Assembly (NCBI RefSeq): GCF_014654785.1
Contig: NZ_BNBD01000004.1
Coordinates: 1-64,000 of the forward strand
Direction of reading: 5' to 3'
Source of the DNA: Streptomyces mashuensis
Lineage (GTDB): Bacteria; Actinomycetota; Actinomycetes; Streptomycetales; Streptomycetaceae
DNA length: 64,000 bases
Part shown: one piece after another, positions 1-8,419 of the stretch
How positions within the stretch are numbered: the stretch's first letter is position 1
Layout of the letters: each line of letters begins with the position of its first letter
Position numbers and translations under genes: made by a program
The notes under the pieces: generated by a model
The model's database searches: none
The model's input: the letters and a program-made list of their open reading frames with translations, nothing else
What the model was told of the DNA's origin: nothing

Positions 1-171
1 CGCCGAGCTCACGCTCGGCGGGGCGAAGTAGGACCAGCCCCCGAATTCGCCAACAGCGTCCTACGAACACCGGGGGCCGAAAGAAGAAACCTCAGACCGC
101 CCATCCCTGAACGATCAGACCGGCCTGGCCGGGGTTGCCGCCCCATATGGCCTGCCGGGTGAGGAGTTTCC
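1..171. other. left-edge spacer, no intact gene
   Basis: No complete gene is visible. The plus-strand frame starting at base 2 is open from the window edge to a TAG at 29-31, so the last residues of an upstream gene could end here, but nine codons are too few to tell. Bases 1-20 form a 7-bp stem (CGCCGAG/CTCGGCG, 6-nt loop), a possible weak terminator. A GAGGAG ribosome-binding site at 161-166 serves the next gene. Confidence 0.3.
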
Positions 172-1707
172 TTGCCAAAGGGTACGGCCCAGCCGCCGGA
201 GATGCCATCCCACCAGGCGGCAGGCCCCGTGTCGCCCACCGACATGACCGTCCAGCCGCCGCACGACGCGGAGGCCGAGCGCGCCGTCCTCGGCGCCTGC
301 ATGCACGGGCCCGATGTGATCGACGAGGTCCGCGCCATGCTGGACGCGGGCGATTTCTACCGCCCGCACCACGAGACCATCTGGCGAGCGCTCCTCGCCC
401 TGCGTGGCGAGGACAAGCCGACCGACCCGATCGCCGTGAGTGACCTCCTCACGCGCCAGGGCGACATCAACCGGGTCGGCGGGATCGTCTACGTCCACCA
501 GCTCTACGGCGCCCCGCCCTCGGCCAGCCACGCTGCCTACTACGCGGACATCGTGCGCAGAGCAGCGGCTCTGCGCCGTCTGCGTGAACACGGCTTCCGC
601 ACCGTCCAGCGCACGCAGGAGCCGGGTGCCGACCCCGACGAGATCCGCTCCGCCATCGAGACGGACATCGGTACCGAACGGGAACGGGCACTCGCCTCCG
701 GCTGCGGACGCCTCTCCCGGTACCTGGTTGACGGCTGGCGGTTCGTCACCGAGACCGGCGCCGACAAGGAACCGCTGTGGGGCACTCGGGAGAAGACCGC
801 GTGGGCGTCCGGCGAGAGCCTGATGATCGTCGGGGCTCCGGGCGTCGGCAAGACCACCCTGGCCCACCAGGTCATCCTCGCCCGCATCGGCCTCCAGGAG
901 TCCGTCCTCGACATGCCGGTCGCGCCCAGCAAGCGGGTGCTGTACCTGGCCATGGACCGCCCGCAGCAGATCGCCCGCGCCATGGCACGCCGCATCGGCG
1001 TGAAGGACGAGGCGATCCTGCGGGAACGGCTCGCGGTCTGGCAGGGGCCGCTGCCCGCCACCCTGGACAAGGAGCCCGACCTCCTCAGCGATCTGGCCGC
1101 TGCCCACCAGGCCGACACCATCGTGATCGACAGCCTGAAGGACGCGGTCAGCACTCTCGTCGACGACGCCCTCGCCGTCGCCTTCCAGAACGCCCGCATG
1201 CGCGCCCTGCGCAACGGCGTCGAGGTCATGGAGCTCCACCACCAGCGCAAATCCCCCGCCGAGGCGGCTCGCGACCAGCGGCCGGCACTTGACCGCGTCT
1301 ACGGCTCCACGTGGATCACCTCCGGCGCGGGCAGCGTCCTGTTCATCTCGGGAGAGGCCAGCGACCCTGCCGTCACCCTTCACCACCTCAAGACGCCGAC
1401 CGGTGAGATCGGCCCCCTGCAGCTGATCCACGACCACGTTCACGGCACCACGACCGTCGACCCCGCCCTCGACCCGGTCACCATCCTGCGGGCCGCCCCC
1501 GGCGGCCTCAGCGTTCGCGACCTCGCCATCGCTCAGACCGGCGCGGCCAACCCCGACCGAGCCGCCGTCGAGAAGGCCCGCCGAGCCCTGGACAGCCTGG
1601 TCAAGGCGGGACTGGCCACGAAGGCCGACGGCATCGCGGGCGGCACCGGCGGCGGGCAGCAAGCCCGCTACCACGCCTCCGCGCGCCACATCGCCGCCGT
1701 CTGCTGA
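172..1707 (+). CDS. DnaB-like / RecA-fold ATPase of the element
   Basis: 511 aa. An N-terminal DnaB-type helical domain (about residues 30-125, with the AERAVLGACM helix) precedes a RecA-like AAA_25 ATPase domain. Walker A is GAPGVGKTT at 221-229, and a Walker B-like TIVIDS strand lies at about 316-321. The C-terminal 60 residues look like a winged helix (about 445-500). I chose the TTG start at 172 because GAGGAG lies 5 nt upstream; GTG 229 and ATG 244 have no such site. Family knowledge links such proteins to replication or DNA processing in Streptomyces plasmids and integrative elements. It is probably the replication helicase/primase-type protein of this element; the exact role is unproven. 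Confidence 0.75.
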   Translation: MPKGTAQPPEMPSHQAAGPVSPTDMTVQPPHDAEAERAVLGACMHGPDVIDEVRAMLDAGDFYRPHHETIWRALLALRGEDKPTDPIAVSDLLTRQGDINRVGGIVYVHQLYGAPPSASHAAYYADIVRRAAALRRLREHGFRTVQRTQEPGADPDEIRSAIETDIGTERERALASGCGRLSRYLVDGWRFVTETGADKEPLWGTREKTAWASGESLMIVGAPGVGKTTLAHQVILARIGLQESVLDMPVAPSKRVLYLAMDRPQQIARAMARRIGVKDEAILRERLAVWQGPLPATLDKEPDLLSDLAAAHQADTIVIDSLKDAVSTLVDDALAVAFQNARMRALRNGVEVMELHHQRKSPAEAARDQRPALDRVYGSTWITSGAGSVLFISGEASDPAVTLHHLKTPTGEIGPLQLIHDHVHGTTTVDPALDPVTILRAAPGGLSVRDLAIAQTGAANPDRAAVEKARRALDSLVKAGLATKADGIAGGTGGGQQARYHASARHIAAVC

Positions 1708-1727
1708 CCCCGCCGCGCGAGCCGACC

Positions 1728-1751
1728 GGACCGTACACGGGACCGTACACG
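1728..1751 (+). repeat. tandem 12-bp direct repeat
   Basis: Two adjacent copies of GGACCGTACACG lie 21 bp after the stop of the ATPase gene. Short direct repeats here could be a regulator site or a replication iteron remnant. No function is shown by sequence alone. Confidence 0.6.
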
Positions 1752-1865
1752 CGCCCCTCATGGGACCACGGCCCGAAAACCGTCCACGCCGCTCACGCTC
1801 GCGGCAAAACCGCAGGTCAGACGATCACGCGACCGCACACGGCGTACATGCGCCGAGCGTTCACG

Positions 1866-1895
1866 CGCGAGCCCCCCTTTAGAAGGGGGCTCGCG
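1866..1895 (+). terminator. hairpin between ATPase and DUF2637 genes
   Basis: Perfect 11-bp stem (CGCGAGCCCCC / GGGGGCTCGCG) with an 8-nt loop, 72 bp upstream of the next start. There is no T-tract, so it could be a factor-independent terminator of the actinomycete I-shaped type or a regulatory hairpin. Confidence 0.5.
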
Positions 1896-1966
1896 TGTAC
1901 GCCCCTCCGTGAACGCCTCCACCGACACCCCACGAACGCCCTGAAACGGGACCGGAGCACCACCTC

Positions 1967-2740
1967 GTGACCATGCTCGCCCTCGCCACTCCCGCCTCCC
2001 CCAGCCATCAGGCGACTGGCTGGGACCGCGCCGCCATCACGGCCCTCGGCGGCGCCGGATGCGCCCTCTCGTACGACGCCCTCCAGCAGATGGCCACCGC
2101 CATCCACATCCGCGGCTTCCTGACCTACCTCTTCCCGCTCGTGATCGACGGGTTCATCGCCTACGGCGTCCGCGCCCTGCTCGTCCTGCGGACCGCATCC
2201 TTCAGCGCCCGCCTCTACGTATGGATGCTCTTCGGCACCGCGACCGCCGCCAGCATCTGGGCCAACGCCCTGCACGCCATACGCCTGAACCAGCAGTCCC
2301 TACCGGAGGGCCTGCACCTCGGCGACGCCACCGTTGGCGTCCTCTCCACCCTCGCCCCGCTCGCCCTCGCCGGCGCCGTGCACCTGCACATCCTCGTCGC
2401 GCGCCACACCGCAACCGCCCCCGAACCGACCGATGACGGTCCCGTACCGGTTCCGGCGCTTCACCGCCCGGCCGCCGAAGAGGCGGACCAGGACGAACCG
2501 GGGAGCGGTGACGGGACGGTCGGTCCCCGTCGCATCGGTCGACCGCCCACAGCCGGCCTCGATGAGCTGGTCGACCTCGCACGGCCGCTCTTTGCCACGG
2601 ACGAAACACCCACCCGGGACACCGTCCGCCAGACCATCCGTGCGGCCGGTCACCGCATCAGCCAGGACCGGCTCACCCAGGTCATGCACGCCCTGCGCCA
2701 GCCGTCGGCCGAACCGGCCGGAACCGTCCCCAGCGGCTGA
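1967..2740 (+). CDS. DUF2637 (Spd-like) membrane protein
   Basis: 257 aa with four predicted membrane segments in the first 150 residues (about 24-45, 55-78, 86-105, 125-148). A hydrophilic tail (150-257) carries an RIGRPP AT-hook-like motif and a helical segment at about 215-245 resembling a DNA-binding helix. This matches the DUF2637 family, widespread on Streptomyces conjugative plasmids and integrative elements and related in context to the Spd spread proteins. It starts at a GTG in CTCGTGACCATG; the ATG two codons on is an alternative. The likely role is intramycelial plasmid spread or membrane anchoring, inferred from family and neighbours. Confidence 0.75.
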   Translation: MTMLALATPASPSHQATGWDRAAITALGGAGCALSYDALQQMATAIHIRGFLTYLFPLVIDGFIAYGVRALLVLRTASFSARLYVWMLFGTATAASIWANALHAIRLNQQSLPEGLHLGDATVGVLSTLAPLALAGAVHLHILVARHTATAPEPTDDGPVPVPALHRPAAEEADQDEPGSGDGTVGPRRIGRPPTAGLDELVDLARPLFATDETPTRDTVRQTIRAAGHRISQDRLTQVMHALRQPSAEPAGTVPSG

Positions 2741-3032
2741 CCAGAAGTCTTCGCAGGTCAAGGCACTACCGGACAGAATGCGGCTCATTCGGGGGCGGGA
2801 CCGGTCCCCGCTCCCGGACGGCCTCAGGGGTTCGGCCCCCCTAGGCACGCCCCATCCGCGGGACCGGTCCCCGCACGGGCTACGAGGATCGCGCGGGGAC
2901 CGTCCCCGGAACGGATGTTGCCCTGGCCTCTCCCACACCCGGGACCGGACGATTCGGCCAGCCAAAGAGCCGCAGACCACAAACAGTCCACCCCGTTCGA
3001 CAACCCCGTCATCCCTATGGAGCGCACCACAC
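2741..3032. other. palindrome-rich spacer upstream of mobC, candidate oriT
   Basis: No gene fits these 292 bp. Perfect palindromes GGGACCGGTCCC occur at 2797-2808 and 2860-2871, each extended by GC on both sides. A shortened version GGGGACCGTCCCC lies at 2895-2907 and a half-site GGGACCGG at 2941-2948. They sit directly upstream of mobC and the relaxase gene, where oriT or a relaxosome-protein site would be expected. Candidate oriT is inference from position and repeat structure. Confidence 0.5.
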
Positions 3033-3689
3033 ATGCATGACCAGACCCACGCCCCTGCCCTCGATCAGCAGGAGGTGCCCACCACCTCAACCCGAAGCGC
3101 AGCAAGGTATCCCATTGGACCGTCCAACGGCCGGACCAATGGTGAAGCCTCCGCCCCGGGGGTGGCGGAGGCACTCGGGCACCAGGGGGCACCCGAGGAG
3201 GGGAAGAGCATCGTCGAACCCTTCGAACTGCCGCTGCCGCTACCGCGCGCCGCCGACGAAGCCGCCCTGCATCGCGTCGCACGTCGCCGACAGCGCGAAG
3301 ACGTTCAGCGCAAAGAGCGTGTCGACGTCCGCTACAGCGTCACCGAGAAGAACGCGATCACGACACGAGCCCGCGCGATGAACATCTCCGGCGCCTACCT
3401 CGTCGGCGCGGTCGTCATGGCCTACCTCGAAGGCGACCTCGCCCTGCCCGGCCAGCGCACCGCGGTCGACGACCTCATCGACGAGCTCAACGCCCTACGC
3501 ACCCAGGTCGCCAAGATCGGCAACAACGTCAATCAGATCGCGCGCGTGCTGAACTCCGGCGGCAATCCCCAGCCTGTGGACGCCGCCGTGCTCGTCGCAG
3601 CCACACGCACCCTGGACGGTGTCCGCGCTGCCGTCGCGGACATCGACGCCGCCTCGTATCGCACGGCAATCACGAAGGCGGCTGCCTGA
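3033..3689 (+). CDS. mobC: MobC-family relaxosome accessory protein
   Basis: 218 aa. The N-terminal ~85 residues are low complexity. Residues about 90-140 form a ribbon-helix-helix type segment (RVDVRYSVTEKNAITTRA...) and the C-terminus has the MobC signature LRTQVAKIGNNVNQIARVLN. MobC proteins help the relaxase bind and nick oriT. The start is ATG 3033, with GGAG ten bases upstream; the open frame continues upstream but that part reads as the palindrome-rich spacer. Its stop abuts the ATG of the relaxase gene (TGAATG), so the two are translationally coupled. Confidence 0.85.
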   Translation: MHDQTHAPALDQQEVPTTSTRSAARYPIGPSNGRTNGEASAPGVAEALGHQGAPEEGKSIVEPFELPLPLPRAADEAALHRVARRRQREDVQRKERVDVRYSVTEKNAITTRARAMNISGAYLVGAVVMAYLEGDLALPGQRTAVDDLIDELNALRTQVAKIGNNVNQIARVLNSGGNPQPVDAAVLVAATRTLDGVRAAVADIDAASYRTAITKAAA

Positions 3690-5417
3690 ATGATCGCAAA
3701 GATCACCAGCGGCAAGAACACCGCCAAACTCATCGCCTACCTCTACGGCCCCGGCAAGGCCAACGAGCACACCGACCCCCACCTGGTCGCCTCCTGGGAC
3801 GGCTTCGCACCCGACCCCGGGCGCTCCCCCGACCCGTGCCACGCGAAGGAGCAGCTCGTCCAGGCCCTGGACCTTCGGGTCAAGCAGGCTGGCAACCGCG
3901 CACCCGAGCAGTACGTGTGGCACTGCTCGATCCGGGCCGCACCCGAAGACCATCACCTCACAGACGAGGACTGGGCTGATGTTGCCCGCCGCGTCGTGGC
4001 TGCCACCGGCATCGCGCCCGACGGCGATCCGGACGGCTGTCGCTGGGTCGCCGTCCGCCATGCCGACGACCACATCCACATCGCCGCCACCAAGGTCCGA
4101 GGCGACCTGCGCCCCGCCCGGCACTGGAACGACTACCTCACCGCCGACAAGGAACTCGCCGCCATCGAGAAGGAATACGGCCTGCGACAAGTGGTACGCG
4201 GCGATCGCACCGCCGCCAAAGGTCCCACCAACGCCGAGCGCCGCAAAGCCGAACGGCTGCACCGTGGCCGCACCCCACGCGAGGAACTCCGCGAAACCGT
4301 ACGTCGCGCGGTCGCCGGGGCCGACAGCGAGACCGAGTTCTTCATCCGTCTGGCCAACGCCGGCCTGCTCATACGCCAACGCATCGCCCCCTCGGGCGAC
4401 CTCCTCGGCTACACGGTTGCGCTGCCCAGCGACCGCAACAAGGACGGCCGGCCCATCTTCTACTCCGGCTCGAAACTCGCCCCCGACCTCTCCCTGCCCC
4501 GCATCCGCCACCGCTTCACCGACAGCCAGAGGCCAGCCGAGCCGGACACCCGGACGGATCGTCCTCGGGCGGACAGCCCCGCCGCGGCCCGGCGCGCGGC
4601 CACGCAGGCCGCCTGGGAAGCCGTGTCCGTCATCGAGCAAGGTGACGACGCCACGGCGGCGTCGGAGATCGCCGCAGGCGGCGAGGTCCTCGACGCCCTC
4701 GCCAAGACCAGCGCCGCCGCCACCCGCCAAGAGCTGCGCGAAGCAGCGGTTGCTTTCGAGCGTGCTTCATGGTCTCACATCCGCGCCGAGCGCCTCCACG
4801 ACCGCGCCCTCCGCAAAGCGGCCCGCGACCTCGTCTACAGCGGCCCCGTGCTTGGACGCGGGGAAGATGGAGCGGCCACAGCGATGGTGATCGACACACT
4901 GATCTTCCTGGCAATCGCTGCCGCGAACTGGCACAGCAAGCACCAGCACGCCCAGCAGGCCGCCGCCGCTCGCCAAGCCGCCGACCACCTTCGTGCCGCC
5001 TACCGTCAAGCTGCCGCAGCGCCCTTGACCGCCCTCCGCCAGCAAGGCCAGGCACTTCCTGCTCATCACCACCGGAGGCACGCCGCCACCGTCCGAGCTG
5101 CCCTGCCGGAGCTGGCGGAGAAGGCACTGGCCGAGCCTGGTTGGTACGGGCTCGCAGCCACACTTTCCGAAGCCGAACGCGCCGGATACGAGACCGGCGC
5201 CCTCCTCGCCGAGATTGCCGAACAACGGGAGCTGGACAGCGCCGGCTCCATCAGCGACGTCCTCGTCTGGCGGATCCGGCGAACGGCCGGCCTGCCTGCT
5301 CATACACCGAGCCCTCAGACCAAGCCAATGTCCATGGTCAGCGCTCGGCCCACGCGACCGTCGGCGTCGACGGCTGGTAGGCGTCCCACAGGACCGGCAG
5401 GAAGGCCGGTCCGATAG
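3690..5417 (+). CDS. MobA/VirD2-type HUH relaxase
   Basis: 575 aa. The N-terminal relaxase domain (1-~190) holds the metal-binding HADDHIH motif with His124, His128 and His130; the candidate nucleophile Tyr lies near the N-terminus (Tyr17 or Tyr19). A long helical region (~300-510, Ala/Arg rich) follows, interrupted by a hydrophobic stretch at about 405-422. It is expected to nick and covalently bind the element DNA at oriT for conjugative transfer. The last ~35 residues (after GLPAHTPSP) are Ser/Thr/Arg/Pro rich and unlike the rest, so the natural C-terminus may have been altered by a small rearrangement. It starts at ATG directly after the mobC stop. Confidence 0.85.
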   Translation: MIAKITSGKNTAKLIAYLYGPGKANEHTDPHLVASWDGFAPDPGRSPDPCHAKEQLVQALDLRVKQAGNRAPEQYVWHCSIRAAPEDHHLTDEDWADVARRVVAATGIAPDGDPDGCRWVAVRHADDHIHIAATKVRGDLRPARHWNDYLTADKELAAIEKEYGLRQVVRGDRTAAKGPTNAERRKAERLHRGRTPREELRETVRRAVAGADSETEFFIRLANAGLLIRQRIAPSGDLLGYTVALPSDRNKDGRPIFYSGSKLAPDLSLPRIRHRFTDSQRPAEPDTRTDRPRADSPAAARRAATQAAWEAVSVIEQGDDATAASEIAAGGEVLDALAKTSAAATRQELREAAVAFERASWSHIRAERLHDRALRKAARDLVYSGPVLGRGEDGAATAMVIDTLIFLAIAAANWHSKHQHAQQAAAARQAADHLRAAYRQAAAAPLTALRQQGQALPAHHHRRHAATVRAALPELAEKALAEPGWYGLAATLSEAERAGYETGALLAEIAEQRELDSAGSISDVLVWRIRRTAGLPAHTPSPQTKPMSMVSARPTRPSASTAGRRPTGPAGRPVR

Positions 5418-5687
5418 CCACCGGTGGTGTATCAGCCGGGTTGTCCACCGGCCGCCATTGAGTCAAGTCCCCGGGGAGCAAGCGAATGACGGTCGGGCCG
5501 CCGGAGGCAGGGTGTCCAGGCGTGATGCAGCAATTCCACACAGAAGGGGAGGGACCGATTCCTGCCGCAACTGCGCTCAACCGGTGGACGAGGGCCTTGG
5601 CCACCTACATAACATCGCAGCCGAACAGCACACGAAACGGCTGCCGTCCCACTGGAACGGTGGTTGTCCGACTTTCCTGGAGGTTTC

Positions 5688-6296
5688 GTGCGACTGATAG
5701 GCAAGGCGACGCTCGCCGGCATCGCGGCATCCTGCTTACTCGGACTGGCGATCCCTGGCAGTGCCTCCGCCACGGCGAACCACAGCACCGACGGCCCTGC
5801 GGTCCCTGCCGACGTCCAGATCTATTCCAACGACGAGTACGTGAAGATCTTCGGCGTGCAGAAGGCCATCGCGGAGGGGGTCCCGCTGCCGGCAGACGTC
5901 CTCAGCCTGGGCGGCCGGTCCGTACCGCCCGACCCGTCCATCCCCTGGTACCGGATCAACTGGTCCGCACTCGACTGGGACTACAACGACATCCCGACCC
6001 GGCAGGGCACCAGCGACTTCGGCGCACGTCACGCAGCCGAGAAGCACAACATGCGCGGCAAGAAGGCGATCAACGCCCCGTACAACGGCAAGGCCGACAG
6101 AGTCAGGGGAACGCGCGCCGAGTACGACGGAGTCGTCACCAGCGGCGGCAGCGTCCGGATGACCATCACCAGTGTCGCCGAGCGCGACGATGTCGGCCCT
6201 GGGGGCTCGCGCACGCCCGACGGGCGACCGATCGGCACGGTCACCGCCTTCTGCCGCGGCCAGACGCTGTGCCCCGACTGGATCAACAACCTGTGA
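5688..6296 (+). CDS. secreted protein, possible small toxin-like effector
   Basis: 202 aa from GTG 5688, preceded by a clear GGAGG (5678-5682). A signal peptide (MRLIGK..., hydrophobic 7-25) has a likely cleavage after GSASA. The mature C-terminal ~110 residues contain DFGARHAAEKHNM and end in ...CRGQTLCPDWINNL; the spaced His/Lys/Arg residues recall small RNase-type toxin domains, but I cannot assign a family. Leu17 is a TTA codon, so expression may depend on bldA. A cytosolic protein of unknown type is encoded 44 bp downstream. Toxin/partner is a hypothesis; an ordinary secreted protein is equally possible. Confidence 0.6.
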   Translation: MRLIGKATLAGIAASCLLGLAIPGSASATANHSTDGPAVPADVQIYSNDEYVKIFGVQKAIAEGVPLPADVLSLGGRSVPPDPSIPWYRINWSALDWDYNDIPTRQGTSDFGARHAAEKHNMRGKKAINAPYNGKADRVRGTRAEYDGVVTSGGSVRMTITSVAERDDVGPGGSRTPDGRPIGTVTAFCRGQTLCPDWINNL

Positions 6297-6340
6297 CGGT
6301 CCAGCGCTGATGTCGGCAGGCACGGGAGAGTGGGTACCTG

Positions 6341-7033
6341 ATGGCCATGGACAAACACTGCACCCGTGTCCTGCTGACGCTGCGGCGCTACATCGGCGTC
6401 CCGTTGCCCGGAACGGAACTGTACGTCCGAGGACTGCGCCCAGCCGGGAACAGCATTCGCCTCCGCCTGGGCGACTCGCAGTCCGGTTCGCTCCTCGTCG
6501 ATCTGCCGACGCGCCGCGCGGAGAGCGATGAGTGGATCCCCACGTGGTGGTACGTCGGTGCCTTGCGGGGCATCGCCCGGTGGGCCACCGACCATCAGAC
6601 CGCCGCGGGCGTCCGCGCCGAGCCCGAAGTGATCGGCGCAGACACGCTGACCGAAGCTGGCGTCCTGCCCCATGACGCCGACGTCACGGACGCCGACTCC
6701 TTGGACTACGTAATCGGGGACCTTGCCGGCGACCCTCTGTGGCACGGCGCCGCGGGATCGGCGGCGCCCGATCTCTACCGCATGGTCGGCTTCGACGCAC
6801 ACAGCCCCGGCTTCGTGCGCGTCTACCTCGTGCGCGACGGCCGCACGATCGGCCTGGATTTGGCGACGCGCGACACCAAGACCGCGGAACCACGCACCGT
6901 CGGATGGTGGGCCTCGACGAAACTGATCGCCCTGCTCAACCCCGACGACGAACAGACACTCGCCGCCCACCGCAGGGACGACGCAGACGATCCGTACTGC
7001 GAGGCCGTCTACGACCTGACCGAATGGGCCTGA
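6341..7033 (+). CDS. cytosolic protein of unknown function
   Basis: 230 aa, no signal peptide or membrane segment, acidic and Trp-rich (IPTWWYVGALRGIARWA at about 68-84 and VGWWASTKLIALL near 190). The first half (about 13-85) and second half (about 140-200) look like repeats of one fold: both have a VYV/LYV-type strand, a LRLGD or GLDLAT strand, then a Trp-Trp and a helix. I do not recognise the family. It begins at ATG 6341 after a GGGAGAG site. It lies 44 bp after the secreted-protein gene and could be its immunity or cognate protein; this is inferred only from arrangement. Confidence 0.55.
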   Translation: MAMDKHCTRVLLTLRRYIGVPLPGTELYVRGLRPAGNSIRLRLGDSQSGSLLVDLPTRRAESDEWIPTWWYVGALRGIARWATDHQTAAGVRAEPEVIGADTLTEAGVLPHDADVTDADSLDYVIGDLAGDPLWHGAAGSAAPDLYRMVGFDAHSPGFVRVYLVRDGRTIGLDLATRDTKTAEPRTVGWWASTKLIALLNPDDEQTLAAHRRDDADDPYCEAVYDLTEWA

Positions 7034-7057
7034 ACATCACAAAGCATCCGTCGCCTC

Positions 7058-7267
7058 TCAGAACCCGCTGTTCTGCGAGATGCTCCGGGCGAGCTGCCCC
7101 ACAATGTGGAGTACCCCTTGTCCGAAACTGGTCGGAGCGATCAGCACTCCGAACACCAGCACAATGACCACGGTGAGCTTCTCGTCGAACCGGCTCCGGG
7201 CTTCGGTGCGCCGACGCAATCGCACAACGATGATGATGGCTAGCAAGAGCGCCACGTTGATGGTCAC
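7058..7267 (-). CDS. small two-helix membrane protein
   Basis: 69 aa from GTG 7267, with a GGGGGAGGGG ribosome-binding site just upstream. Two hydrophobic helices (about 2-16 and 28-45) are separated by a basic segment RLRRRTEARSRFDEK, followed by an amphipathic tail. The open frame continues upstream but lacks coding character there. Its role is unknown. It faces the plus-strand gene ending at 7033 and is the last of the minus-strand genes of this part of the element. Confidence 0.6.
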   Translation of the reverse strand: MTINVALLLAIIIVVRLRRRTEARSRFDEKLTVVIVLVFGVLIAPTSFGQGVLHIVGQLARSISQNSGF

Positions 7268-7438
7268 CCGACCAGTCCCCTCCCCCAGCACGTGCCCTCC
7301 CCGCCTTCCTGCATAGCCCGAAGCGGGCACCGCAACAGCCCCATCAGCAGTGAATGGCGACAGAGCGCCGGTCCGGTGGCTGGATTTGCGGGCACGCCCG
7401 TGCAGCATGCCTCCGCATCCGACCTATCCCCCTACGCG

Positions 7439-8167
7439 TCATGACAGGGCAGTAGGGCGGCGTGCGGGCGGAATGTGGTCCAGCAGGTCCCACAGGGGAC
7501 GAGAGCCAGCCGCCCATTCGCCGAGCAAACGGCGATCGACGAGATGAATCCGGTGGTCCCTCCCCCAGGGAATGGCCTTGGAGCTAAAGCGGCCGTTGGT
7601 GAGGACGACCGCGACGTCCGCCCCGTGAATCTGCCGCGCGGTGCCGTTGACCTGCTGCAGCACCCCGACACCGACGGCGGAGCCGCGGTCACCGTCCCGC
7701 CGGTGTTTGCACTGGATCGCCCACACACGACCGGCAGGGTCGACAGCACGCACGTCGCAGGCGTTGTCACCCGCACCGCCGAGCCGCTCGGCCCGACAGC
7801 CGTCCCGTCGCATCAAGTCCCGTATGGCGAACTCGAAGGCACGGTGATCCAGCGCATCGATCTCGGCGATGCGCAGTCGCAGGGCGCGCGCCCGGACGCG
7901 TTCCCACTCGGCCCGCTCCCGCGCCCGCTGCAGCCAGAGGCCGCCGACGACAGCGGCGACCACGGCCGCGAGAAGGAGGACCCACCAGTGCGCGAGCAGC
8001 CACTGCACGACGGCTGCCACCAGAGCAACCGCCACCACCGTGGCCACCAGCAGGCCGACCTTCTCGTCCTGCTTCCTGGACCGGCGGGACGGGCGCCGCC
8101 GGCCCGTCCGCCGTACCGGACGGCGGCTCACCGAACGCCGTCCGGGTGAAGGGGGACACCGCCCCAC
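7439..8167 (-). CDS. membrane-anchored Mrr-type restriction endonuclease-like protein
   Basis: 242 aa from the proposed GTG 8167 (weak AAGG site upstream; a GTG 22 codons later is an alternative). After a basic N-terminus come two membrane helices (about 38-75). The C-terminal nuclease-like domain keeps the Mrr pattern: FAIRDLMRRDGCRAERLGGAGDNACDV, then a QCKH motif (the D...(E/Q)xK core) and a final strand VVLTNGRFS. Mrr proteins cut modified DNA. The membrane-anchored form is common on Streptomyces plasmids and islands, where it may act in incoming-DNA control. Activity is inferred. Confidence 0.7.
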   Translation of the reverse strand: MGRCPPSPGRRSVSRRPVRRTGRRRPSRRSRKQDEKVGLLVATVVAVALVAAVVQWLLAHWWVLLLAAVVAAVVGGLWLQRARERAEWERVRARALRLRIAEIDALDHRAFEFAIRDLMRRDGCRAERLGGAGDNACDVRAVDPAGRVWAIQCKHRRDGDRGSAVGVGVLQQVNGTARQIHGADVAVVLTNGRFSSKAIPWGRDHRIHLVDRRLLGEWAAGSRPLWDLLDHIPPARRPTALS

Positions 8168-8290
8168 TCGTGCGCCTTCACCTGTACCACCATGAAGAAC
8201 CCCCCTGCCGAGATCATTGGCACATCCGCGCGCAGGTTGCATGAGAGCACGCGCCACCGACAATCCGTCCGGAGACGATCACCTGCAGTA

Positions 8291-8316
8291 GCGGGTTTTC
8301 GGTCACTGAAACCCGC
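8291..8316 (-). terminator. hairpin downstream of the permease gene
   Basis: An 8-bp stem (GCGGGTTT / AAACCCGC, 10-nt loop) lies about 100 bp beyond the permease stop in the direction of transcription. It is a plausible end of the long minus-strand operon, though not followed by a T-run. Bases 8168-8419 otherwise show no convincing gene. Confidence 0.4.
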
Positions 8317-8419
8317 AGCGCCCTCAGTGCAACCACCGGCTACCAGCGCATTCACTGGCCACCCCATCGGCTTCAGCCGTTCTCGACGCGCGCCGAACCT
8401 GGCGCCTGTCGAAGGTGCC

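Noticed and set aside
5338..5604. 88-codon minus-strand frame over the relaxase C-terminus
   Set aside because: Looks somewhat protein-like (QWRPVDNPADTPPVAIGPAF), but has no recognisable domain and no good ribosome-binding site; kept only as a possible sign of rearrangement at the relaxase end.
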